From assembly GCF_019834675.1 (NCBI RefSeq), contig NZ_JABUBU010000018.1, positions 1-64,000 of the forward strand: a stretch of 64,000 nucleotides of DNA, given 5' to 3'. Source of the DNA: Rhodococcoides corynebacterioides (GTDB taxonomy: Bacteria; Actinomycetota; Actinomycetes; Mycobacteriales; Mycobacteriaceae). The translations under genes and the position numbers were made by a program. Each line of letters starts with the position of its first letter. The stretch's first letter is position 1. The notes under the pieces were generated by a model. It was given only the letters and a program-made list of their open reading frames with translations, had not been told where the DNA came from and did no database searches. Positions 24,498 to 32,100 of this stretch are shown here, in pieces.

Positions 24498-25655
24498 CTA
24501 GTTGAGCGTGTCCGTCCGGGGCACGATCGCATCGCCCCAACTGTCCGGGTAGCCGTCCCCGTCGGCGTCCTCGGCGTCCTCGTCGTCCGGCGCGCCGGTG
24601 GTGGCCGCCGTGGACCCGGACGGCGCCGCCGACTCCGACAGCGACGGCGGCGCGGGCGCGGTGCCGTCGCTCCCGTCTGCCGGCGCGGCCGTGCCCAGGT
24701 ACGCCCACGCGGCCGCACCGACCGCGACCACGATCAACGCCAGCACCAGGGCGACGGTCAGCAGCCGCCGTCGTTCCGGCGCGGGCGCCGGCTCGTCGAG
24801 CAGGTCCCAGGAGGCGTCGTCGGGCGAAACGCGGTCGCCGGGGGCGACAGGCTCGACACGCTCGACGGCCGAGTACGCGGCCGAAGTCGGCTCCGGCTCC
24901 GGTTCGTGAGGCGCCGGTTCGTGCGGCGCCGGCTCGGTCTTCTCGACAGTCTCGTCCGGCGCACTCCCCCCGACCAGCTCCAGCGCCCCCGAGTCCCCCG
25001 ACTCCCCCGACGCCCGCAGGGCCTCCGACGACCCCACTGCTTCCGACGCCTCCGGAAGAATCGGACCGAGCCGGTCCTCCACCAACGCACGGATCAGGGG
25101 CACGGTCGCACCGCCGCCGGTGAGCACCACGGCCTCGGGCTCCCGACCGGCCCCGCGCACCAGCGCGTCCACCCCGTCCAGCAGGTCCTCGACGGTCGGT
25201 CGGAGAGCGGCCTCGAAGTCCGCGCGCGTGATGAGGGTGACGGGCCCGTCGGGACCGGACGCGGGCGTCCTCGCCGCGGTGGCCGTCGACAGGGACTCCT
25301 TGACCGAGCGGCAGAACGTGAGGATCTCCGGGGATTCGTGGTCGCCCTCGCGCGGTCCCAGGATGCCCTGCGCGCGGAGATGGTCGAGCACGATCAGGTC
25401 GGACGCGTCGCCGCTGGGTGCGGTCCACCGCGCCTCGTCGACCACGCGGTCCTCGTCCACCCCGACGACGGTCACGTCGGTTCCGGTGCGTCCGAAGTCG
25501 AGGACCACCACCGTGGCGCAGTCGAGCCGGTCGGATCCCGCACCCGCCGGGACGGCAGAGCTCTCGGAGAGCGCCGGGGCATCGGCCGATGCGTCGATCG
25601 GTGCGTCGACCGTCTCTCGCATCAGCGCGACTCCACTCGCGTTGTCATCTCTCAC
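24498..25655 (-). CDS. Truncated Hsp70/actin-fold membrane protein
   Basis: A 385-residue protein. VVVLDFGRTGTDVTVVGVD (about 49-67) resembles the phosphate-2 loop of Hsp70/actin ATPases, and AVVLTGGGATVPLIRALVED (about 174-193) the adenosine loop. The N-terminal subdomain with phosphate-1 is missing. After an acidic linker with a duplicated PAPHEPAPHEPEP stretch, one membrane helix (about 293-315) leads to a Ser/Pro/Thr/Asp-rich end. Lacking half the nucleotide site, it probably does not hydrolyse ATP. GTG 25655 is the outermost start; the Met at residue 12 is an alternative. It sits upstream of the DUF1839-GH2 pair on the same strand. Confidence 0.75.
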   Translation of the reverse strand: MRDDNASGVALMRETVDAPIDASADAPALSESSAVPAGAGSDRLDCATVVVLDFGRTGTDVTVVGVDEDRVVDEARWTAPSGDASDLIVLDHLRAQGILGPREGDHESPEILTFCRSVKESLSTATAARTPASGPDGPVTLITRADFEAALRPTVEDLLDGVDALVRGAGREPEAVVLTGGGATVPLIRALVEDRLGPILPEASEAVGSSEALRASGESGDSGALELVGGSAPDETVEKTEPAPHEPAPHEPEPEPTSAAYSAVERVEPVAPGDRVSPDDASWDLLDEPAPAPERRRLLTVALVLALIVVAVGAAAWAYLGTAAPADGSDGTAPAPPSLSESAAPSGSTAATTGAPDDEDAEDADGDGYPDSWGDAIVPRTDTLN

Positions 25656-26072
25656 AACTCTCCCGGACCGGTGCTCGGCGGGCGACCGGCAAAGCGGTCT
25701 CTCCGAGCGTCATGGCGGACAAAAGATTCTTCCGGTATGTTAAAGCCAGCAATAGGGTACTGCGACGTCGTTTTCGGTCACAAACACGACCGGATCACAC
25801 CTTACTGCCTGGTAGTGCGTAGCGCGACCGGGTCGTCGAGGCCGTGACAGCGGCGACGTCGTCGATCACACGCCCCGAACGTGCTGCTCCGAGCGGGGCC
25901 GGAGCAGCGGGTCACGGGCGGGGCGCACCCCGTTGCCGGCACTGCCCGCATCCGACCCCGGAATCGGACTCGTTCTGGTTCCACGTCACAGAAACCGCGG
26001 TGCAGGCGACCACGCCGTGTGCGTCCGAGCAAGGACGCACACCGACGACAGACAGGAAGGCTATGGACCCCG
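25656..26072 (+). promoter_or_regulatory. Divergent intergenic region with structured leader of the exopolysaccharide operon
   Basis: 417 bp without a supported gene. The left part is locally AT-richer, with an actinobacterial -10-like TAGGGT near 25755. Two strong inverted repeats lie nearer the glycosyltransferase gene: a two-stem structure at 25871-25925 (outer CGCCCCG/CGGGGCG, inner GCTGCTCCG/CGGAGCAGC) and a perfect 10-bp hairpin at 26017-26042 with loop GAGCAA, about 10 bases before an AGGAAGG site. This arrangement fits a transcribed leader able to control transcription or translation. It matches no riboswitch class recognised here. Confidence 0.5.
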
Positions 26073-27182
26073 ATGACCTCCGCATCCGTGACGGCCACAC
26101 CGACGGTGCAGGTACACATGACCGGTGCGGACTGGTTCGCCACCAGCCCGGGCGGACTGAACCGCTACTTCACCGACCTGTTCCAGGCGTTGCACAGCCG
26201 GTCGGACGTCCGCGTCAGCGCCTCGGCCTTCGGGAGCGCGGCCGCTGGTGGGCACTCGTGGGGGCCCAGCTCCGGCTCCACGGTGGCTCGCGTGTGGACA
26301 TCGCTCCGCGATGATCGCGGCCTGAGCTCGTCCACCGTCGTCGACCGCCACTTCAGTCTGTTCGGCCGCCCGGCCGTCGGCCGTCGCGGTCGGCTGCCGT
26401 CGGTCGCCCACTTCCACGGCCCGTGGGCCGCGGAGAGCGCGGCGTCCGGCGAGAGCCCGGCGGCGGTGCGCGCCAAGTACTGGGTCGAGCGGCTGCGCTT
26501 CCTCGACATCGACCGGTTCGTGGTCCTCTCCGATCACTCGGCGCGCCTGCTGCGGACCGACTACGGCGTCGACGACGCCCGTATCCGCGTGATCGCACCG
26601 GGCGTCGACCTGGATCGCTTCACCGTCCCGGCCGAACGCCGGTCCGATCGCCCCACGGTGCTGTGCGTGCGGCGGCTCGAGAACCGCATGGGCATCGACC
26701 GCCTGATCGACGCCTGGCCCGCGGTCGTCGCGGCGCATCCCGACGCGCAGCTACTGATCGTCGGCGAGGGCACGCAGGACGCGGCGCTGCGCACGCGCGC
26801 ACAGGCGTCCCCCGCGTCGTCGTCCGTCGAGTTCCTCGGCCGGGTCGACGACGCTCGGCTGAGCGCGCTGTACGCCGCCGCCACCGTCTCCGTGGTCCCC
26901 ACGGTCGCGCTCGAGGGGTTCGGCCTGATCGCCCTCGAGTCGTGCGCCGTCGGCTGCCCGCCCGTGGTCACCGACTGCGGCGGCCTGCCCGACGCCGTCG
27001 CCGGTCTCGACCCCTCGCTGGTGGTTCCCGCCGGGGACGCGGACGCACTCGCGGCCCGGCTCGTCACCGCTCTCGACGGCGTCGTCCCGAGCGCCGAGGC
27101 CTGCCGCGCGCACGCCGAGCGCTTCTCCTGGGACGCCGCCGCCGCTGCCCACGTCGATCTCTACCGGGAGGTGGCGTCGTGA
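26073..27182 (+). CDS. GT4-family glycosyltransferase, first gene of the exopolysaccharide operon
   Basis: A 369-residue GT-B fold transferase. The acceptor half contains SPGGLNRYFTDL; the donor half has VIAPGVDLDRFTVP, VLCVRRLENRMGIDRLIDAW, and the family motif EGFGLIALESCAVGCPPVV with the E-x7-E glutamates that bind the nucleotide-sugar. ATG 26073 fits the protein, but the best ribosome-binding site (AGGAAGG, 26054-26060) is better spaced for the out-of-frame ATG 26063, so translation may be modest or start at ATG 26118. It is coupled to the next gene by GTGA. The sugar is unknown. Confidence 0.85.
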   Translation: MTSASVTATPTVQVHMTGADWFATSPGGLNRYFTDLFQALHSRSDVRVSASAFGSAAAGGHSWGPSSGSTVARVWTSLRDDRGLSSSTVVDRHFSLFGRPAVGRRGRLPSVAHFHGPWAAESAASGESPAAVRAKYWVERLRFLDIDRFVVLSDHSARLLRTDYGVDDARIRVIAPGVDLDRFTVPAERRSDRPTVLCVRRLENRMGIDRLIDAWPAVVAAHPDAQLLIVGEGTQDAALRTRAQASPASSSVEFLGRVDDARLSALYAAATVSVVPTVALEGFGLIALESCAVGCPPVVTDCGGLPDAVAGLDPSLVVPAGDADALAARLVTALDGVVPSAEACRAHAERFSWDAAAAAHVDLYREVAS

Positions 27183-28375
27183 CCCGAGCACTGTTCCTCG
27201 CCCACACCGCGGCCCCGTCGGGCGCCGAGATCGCCCTGCACCGACTGGTCCGCTCCATGCGGGACACCGATGTCACGGTGGCCTTCACCGAGTACGGCCC
27301 CATGGTCGAGCGCGTGCGCGCCGACGGCATCGACACCGTCGTCGTCGACGGCGCCTTCGACAGCCGCACCGTCACCATCGGCGGCCTGTCGCCGGCGCGG
27401 GTGCTGCGCGGCGTGACCGGACTGGTCCGGCTCGGCTGGGATGTCGGCGGCGTCGCGCGCGATCGCGGCGCCGACGTCCTCGTCGCCGAGTCCACCAAGG
27501 CGCTGCTGATGGGCACCGTCGCGTCGCGACGCGCTCGTATCCCCCTGGTGTGGCATTCGCACGATCGCATCTCGGCCGAGTACTTCGGCACCGTGCTGTC
27601 TGCGGTGCTGCGTCTGCTGGGTCGGGTGGTGTGCGCGGGCTTCGTCGCCAACAGCCTGTCCACCCTGGAGTCGCTGCCCGCGCGCGGTCGCCCGTCCGTG
27701 GTGGCGTACCCCGGCATCGACCCCGCCGAGCGCAGTCCGCTGCGCCGCGCGCAGGCGACGCCGGAGCGCACCGTGCTGTGTCTCGTCGCCCGGCTCACGC
27801 CGTGGAAGGGCCACGTGGTGCTGCTGAACGCGCTGGCGCGCATGACCGTTCGGCCCGAGCGGGTCTACCTGGTCGGCGGCACGTTCTTCGGCGAGGAGCC
27901 CTACCGCGCGGAGCTCGAGGACCTCGCGGCGACGCTCGACGTCCCCGTCGTGTTCACCGGGCACGTCGACGATCCGACCGAGTACATGAGTCGGTCCGAC
28001 GTGCTGGTGCACTGCACCCTCACGGCCGAGCCGTTCGGTCAGGTGATCGTCGAGGGCATGCTGGCCGGCTGCGCCGTCGTGGCGTCCGGTCCCGGTGGGC
28101 CCGCGGAGATCGTCCGAGACGGCGTCGACGGCGTGCTGGTGCCCGCCGGCGATCCGGCCGTGCTGGCCGAGGCCCTGGACCGCCTCGTCGCCGATCGCGG
28201 TCTGCGCACCCGGCTCGCGGAGGCGGCGCCGGCGCGGGCCGCCCGGTTCGACGTGGCCGAATCCGCCCGTGCCGTCGAGGATTTCCTCGCCCGCATCGTC
28301 GGCGAGCCCGCGCCCGTGCGCGCGCTGCCGGGGCGTTCGACACCCGACGCGGAAGGGGAGTCCCGTGTGGGATGA
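27179..28375 (+). CDS. GT4-family glycosyltransferase, second
   Basis: A 398-residue GT-B transferase starting at GTG 27179 within the preceding stop. The N-terminal Gly/Ala motif is HTAAPSGAEIALHRL. The donor domain has YPGIDPAERSPL, CLVARLTPWKGHVVLLNAL and EPFGQVIVEGMLAGCAVVAS with the conserved glutamates. The length is normal for GT4. It is expected to add one sugar to the lipid-linked repeat unit on the cytoplasmic face. The end overlaps the flippase start by 11 bases. Confidence 0.87.
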   Translation: MTRALFLAHTAAPSGAEIALHRLVRSMRDTDVTVAFTEYGPMVERVRADGIDTVVVDGAFDSRTVTIGGLSPARVLRGVTGLVRLGWDVGGVARDRGADVLVAESTKALLMGTVASRRARIPLVWHSHDRISAEYFGTVLSAVLRLLGRVVCAGFVANSLSTLESLPARGRPSVVAYPGIDPAERSPLRRAQATPERTVLCLVARLTPWKGHVVLLNALARMTVRPERVYLVGGTFFGEEPYRAELEDLAATLDVPVVFTGHVDDPTEYMSRSDVLVHCTLTAEPFGQVIVEGMLAGCAVVASGPGGPAEIVRDGVDGVLVPAGDPAVLAEALDRLVADRGLRTRLAEAAPARAARFDVAESARAVEDFLARIVGEPAPVRALPGRSTPDAEGESRVG

Positions 28376-29714
28376 CGCCACCGACCGCATCGTCACCGAT
28401 CCGACCGGCCGGGCCGAGCCCGCAGCGCGTCGTCGGCTGCGCGTGCCGCCGCGCCTCGCCGCGGTGCGCGACATCGCTTTCGTCAGCTTCGGCAAGTACG
28501 GGCAGTACCTGGTCACGATCGTCACGCTGCCCCTGACCGCGCGCATCCTCGGCACCGAGGGTCTGGGCCTGCTCGCCATCGGCATGTCGGCGTACTTCAT
28601 CGGCGCGCTGCTGGTGGACATGGGCATCACCACGTTCCTCGCCGCGATGATGAACGGCGACAACGTCAATCGCCTCCGCGGCAACTACCTGGCGCTGCGG
28701 GCCGGGGTGCTGACCACCATGGGGGTCGCGCTGCTGCTCGGCATGCTCGTCGACGCGCACGTGCACCTGCACATGGTGCTGCTCGGCCTGTTCGCGGGCG
28801 GCGTCTCGTCGTTCGGCGACGACTGGGTTCTGGTGGCGGAGGCCAGGTTCGGCATCGGCGTGGTGTACCAGTCGATCGGCCGCGTGCTCTACCTCGTGCT
28901 GCTGGTCGGTCTGCTGCCCCACTTCCCCAGCGCGTCCGTCGCCATGATCTGCCTGCTGCTCTCGACGCTGGTCAACGTGGTGCTCACCTGGCGCTTGACG
29001 CTCAGCGAGCACGGTCGACCGTCGCGTCCCGACGGCGTCCTGGCCATGGTGCGCATGGGTGCGCCCGTGCTGACCTCGCGGCTGCTCATCACCAGCTACG
29101 GACAGGGCGCGGCCAGCTTCTACTCGGTGGCCCTCTCCGCGGCGTCGCTCGGCCTGTTCTCCGCGAGCGACCGGCTGGTGCGGGCGTTCCAGTCGCTGCT
29201 CGACGCCATCGGCTACGGACTGTTGCCGCGGCTCGCGCGGGGACGCGAGGATCAGTTCTGGGGCAACGCGTTCCGTGGTCTCGGCGCCACCGTCGCCATC
29301 GCCGCGGCGGTGTCCGTCGCCCTGTGGATCGCCGCCCCGTGGGTGATCCCGCTGATCTTCGGCGACGAGTTCACCGACGCCGTGCACATCATGCGGGTGC
29401 AGGTGTTCATCCTCCCCTTCACCGCGCTCACGTCGTTCGTCACGACGGCCGTTCTCCCGGTGCAGCAGGACACCCGCGGCACGCTGATCGGCGCCGTCGT
29501 CGGGGCGATCTTCGCCGGCGGTGCGCTGCTCGCCGCCATCGCGACCGGGTCGGTGTGGGCGCTGGTCCTCGGCACCTTCATCTGCGAGATCGCCGTGGCC
29601 ACCTGGTATCTGGTGCGCGTGCGGATGCTGCGGCGCCGCGGCGAACTCCGCCTGAAGGCGGCGAGCGACGCCGTCACCGAGCCGCTCGCCGTCCGGCAGG
29701 GGGTCGAGCGATGA
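28365..29714 (+). CDS. Polysaccharide flippase (Wzx/MOP superfamily)
   Basis: A 449-residue protein with about twelve hydrophobic helices beginning near residue 35 (DIAFVSFGKYGQYLVTIVTL). The N-terminal region, with GKYGQYLVTIVTLPLTARILG, and the spacing of helices match O-antigen/teichoic-acid exporters that flip undecaprenyl-linked repeat units. GTG 28365 follows GGAAGGGGAG by 4 bases. It lies between glycosyltransferase genes and upstream of a Wzy-like polymerase, which completes a Wzx/Wzy pathway. Confidence 0.87.
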   Translation: MWDDATDRIVTDPTGRAEPAARRRLRVPPRLAAVRDIAFVSFGKYGQYLVTIVTLPLTARILGTEGLGLLAIGMSAYFIGALLVDMGITTFLAAMMNGDNVNRLRGNYLALRAGVLTTMGVALLLGMLVDAHVHLHMVLLGLFAGGVSSFGDDWVLVAEARFGIGVVYQSIGRVLYLVLLVGLLPHFPSASVAMICLLLSTLVNVVLTWRLTLSEHGRPSRPDGVLAMVRMGAPVLTSRLLITSYGQGAASFYSVALSAASLGLFSASDRLVRAFQSLLDAIGYGLLPRLARGREDQFWGNAFRGLGATVAIAAAVSVALWIAAPWVIPLIFGDEFTDAVHIMRVQVFILPFTALTSFVTTAVLPVQQDTRGTLIGAVVGAIFAGGALLAAIATGSVWALVLGTFICEIAVATWYLVRVRMLRRRGELRLKAASDAVTEPLAVRQGVER

Positions 29715-30715
29715 GGATTCTCTTCCTGGGGGACGACTGGGTGGGCAGCAACGCCCGCTCGATGGCCGACGGGTTCCGCGAGGCGGGTCACGACGTCCTG
29801 GTGATCGACACGACGCCCGTCGCCCTGCCGACCCGGCTGACCCCGCCGTGGGTGTACGCCAAGCTCGGTCGGGGCCGCGCGCCGTGGGTGCTCGCGGACC
29901 TGCACCGCCGCATCGACGCCGCGGCGGCGGAGTTCCGTCCGGACATGCTGTTCTGCTTCCGCACGGTCCATCTGGACCAGGACCGTCTGCTGGCGCTGCC
30001 CGCCGCGCTGCACGTGCACTACAGCCCGGACGACGTCGCCAACCCGTACAACACCACGCCGGACTACCTGCGGCGCGAGCGGGACTGGGACCTGGTGATC
30101 ACCACCAAGGAGCACAACGTTCCCGAGCTCGCCGAGCGCGGCGCGCGGGAGACGCTGTTCGTCCTCAGTGCCTACGACCCGGCGTGGCACCGGCCCACCG
30201 CGCGCCGGTCCCCGCAGGAGTTCACCGTCGGGTTCGTTGGCGCGTGCCGACCCGACCGGCGGGACTTCGTCACCGACCTCGCCCGCACCCACGGCTCGCG
30301 CATGGCCGTGCTGGGGCCGGGTTGGCGGCGCGTGCCCGCGCTGCGGGCCACCGCGGCGCACCTCGGCGGCCCCGTCTACGGCGAGGAGTTCTCCAACGCG
30401 GTCGCCGCGATCGGCGCCAATCTGGTGCTGCTCAACTCCGACAACCGCGACACCCACACCTGCCGCACCTTCGAGGTGCCCGCGGCGGGCGGACTGTTCG
30501 TCGGCGAGCGCACGCACGAGCACGCCCGGCTGCTCGACGACGGCACCGAATGCCGGCTGTTCTCCACCCCGGACGAGCTCGCCGAGATCCTGGCGTGGAC
30601 CGCGACCGAGCCGGACAAGGCCCGCGACATGGCCGAGCGCGGCCGCGCCCGCATCGTCGCCGACGGTCACGCGTACGTCGACCGGGCCCGGCAGATCGTC
30701 GAGGCACTCCGATGA
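29711..30715 (+). CDS. CgeB-like glycosyltransferase
   Basis: A 334-residue GT-B-type protein starting at ATG 29711 (ATGA overlap). It begins MRILFLGDDWVGSNARSM. It has a HYSPDDVANPYNTTPDY motif and the C-terminal TCRTFEVPAAGGLFVGERT segment that marks the CgeB/spore-coat-type transferase family. No signal or membrane helix is present. It is part of the exopolysaccharide operon and probably adds a side or backbone sugar; donor and acceptor cannot be read from sequence. Confidence 0.82.
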   Translation: MRILFLGDDWVGSNARSMADGFREAGHDVLVIDTTPVALPTRLTPPWVYAKLGRGRAPWVLADLHRRIDAAAAEFRPDMLFCFRTVHLDQDRLLALPAALHVHYSPDDVANPYNTTPDYLRRERDWDLVITTKEHNVPELAERGARETLFVLSAYDPAWHRPTARRSPQEFTVGFVGACRPDRRDFVTDLARTHGSRMAVLGPGWRRVPALRATAAHLGGPVYGEEFSNAVAAIGANLVLLNSDNRDTHTCRTFEVPAAGGLFVGERTHEHARLLDDGTECRLFSTPDELAEILAWTATEPDKARDMAERGRARIVADGHAYVDRARQIVEALR

Positions 30716-32100
30716 CCGCCGCGACGTCCGTCGTGGTGACGGCACTCGCCCTGGTGGCCCTGCTGATCGCGGGCCTGCACCTGCGCGGCGTCGCGCGGGT
30801 CTTCGTGGTCGCGCAGGTCGCGTACTGGTCGCTGAGCTACGTCGCCCGCCCGATCGTGCTGCTCTGGGTGCTGCCGGAACCGCAGTTCGCCGACAGTCTG
30901 GCCGATCCGCGCCTGGCCACCATGGGCTACGACAAGGGCATCGCCGAGGTGCTGAAGCCGGTGATGTTCGGGCTCTGGTTCTACGTCGCCCTGGTGGTGG
31001 CGTACGTGATCTGGCAGCGCTCGCGGGGCGCGGTTCCGCGGTCCCCGCTGGCGCCGACGGCGGACCCGGACTTCTTCCGCGGCCTCGCCGTCGTCTACGT
31101 CCTGGGCCTCGGCGGGCGTTTCGTCTCCTGGGCCACCGGCAGCGCCGGATCGGCGGGCGAGGTCACCAGCGCCAACCCCTTGCTCGACTTCGCCGCCACC
31201 ATGGCCACCGTCGGCGCGCTCGGAATCATCGTGTTCGCGCGGCCCGCGACGTGGCAGCGGACCACCGTTCTGCTCGGCTTCCTGCTCGGCATGGAGTTGG
31301 TGTGGACGGTGATCGTGGAGTCGAAGACTCCGGTCATGGGCGCGGCGCTCGCCGTCGCGGTGCGCTTCGCGTTCATCGGGTGGACCCGCGCGACGGTGCT
31401 CGGCGTCGCCGGCATCTCCGTCACCGCCATCGGCGCGTTCGGACTGCTGCAGGCGCTGAAGGTCGACCCCGAGACCGAGGCCATCAGCGCCCTCGCCGAG
31501 GCCAGCTACCCCGCGTCGGTGCAGCCGTTCCTGCCGATCCTGCGCCGGTTCGACCTCCTCGAGGCGGCCACCGACGCGTACTTCATGAACGGGCGGGAGT
31601 GGATCTCGCACCTCGACGTGGTGCGCAACGCCGTCCTCAACTTCATCCCCTCCCAGATCCTGGGTGCGGAGAAGTTCCAGTCCGGAACCGCCTGGGCACA
31701 ACAGGTTCGCGGATCCTCGGTGGACATGCGGACCGTCTCGGTCTCGCTCGCCGAGGGCAACGTCAGCGAGGGCTTCGTCCTCGGCGGCTACACCGGGGTC
31801 GCGGTCTCCATGACCTTCACCTTCGTCATGGTGTTGGTCGCGGTGCGCATGCTGACGGCGCGCCACTTCGTCCTGGTGGTCCTCGGGCTGACGCTCATCG
31901 AGTACCCGGTGCTCTTCGAGCGCGGAATCCTCGGCACCACCGAATCTCTCGGCAAATCGCTCCAACTCGCGATCCTGGTCTGGATCGTGACGCTCGTGGT
32001 CGGGGAGTACGGCAGACAGTCGCGGGCGGTACCACCGCCCACCCGATTCGACTACCCCGACATCGACAGTCGACGCAAAGGATCGCCATCATGGGTCTGA
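30712..32100 (+). CDS. Wzy-like O-antigen/exopolysaccharide polymerase
   Basis: A 462-residue polytopic protein with about ten helices and one large extracytoplasmic loop (about 265-345) containing MNGREWISHLDVVRNAVLNF and FQSGTAWAQQVRG, as expected for Wzy polymerases, which are very divergent in sequence. The assignment rests on topology and position between the flippase/transferases and the Wzz-like gene. It starts at ATG 30712, overlapping the previous stop. Its end overlaps the Wzz-like start by 10 bases. Confidence 0.78.
   Translation: MTAATSVVVTALALVALLIAGLHLRGVARVFVVAQVAYWSLSYVARPIVLLWVLPEPQFADSLADPRLATMGYDKGIAEVLKPVMFGLWFYVALVVAYVIWQRSRGAVPRSPLAPTADPDFFRGLAVVYVLGLGGRFVSWATGSAGSAGEVTSANPLLDFAATMATVGALGIIVFARPATWQRTTVLLGFLLGMELVWTVIVESKTPVMGAALAVAVRFAFIGWTRATVLGVAGISVTAIGAFGLLQALKVDPETEAISALAEASYPASVQPFLPILRRFDLLEAATDAYFMNGREWISHLDVVRNAVLNFIPSQILGAEKFQSGTAWAQQVRGSSVDMRTVSVSLAEGNVSEGFVLGGYTGVAVSMTFTFVMVLVAVRMLTARHFVLVVLGLTLIEYPVLFERGILGTTESLGKSLQLAILVWIVTLVVGEYGRQSRAVPPPTRFDYPDIDSRRKGSPSWV

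Noticed and set aside
26063..26314. A frame from ATG 26063, which has the best-spaced ribosome-binding site near the first glycosyltransferase
   Set aside because: It encodes a His/Arg/Gly-rich sequence in a shadow frame of the glycosyltransferase; only the glycosyltransferase frame shows family motifs.
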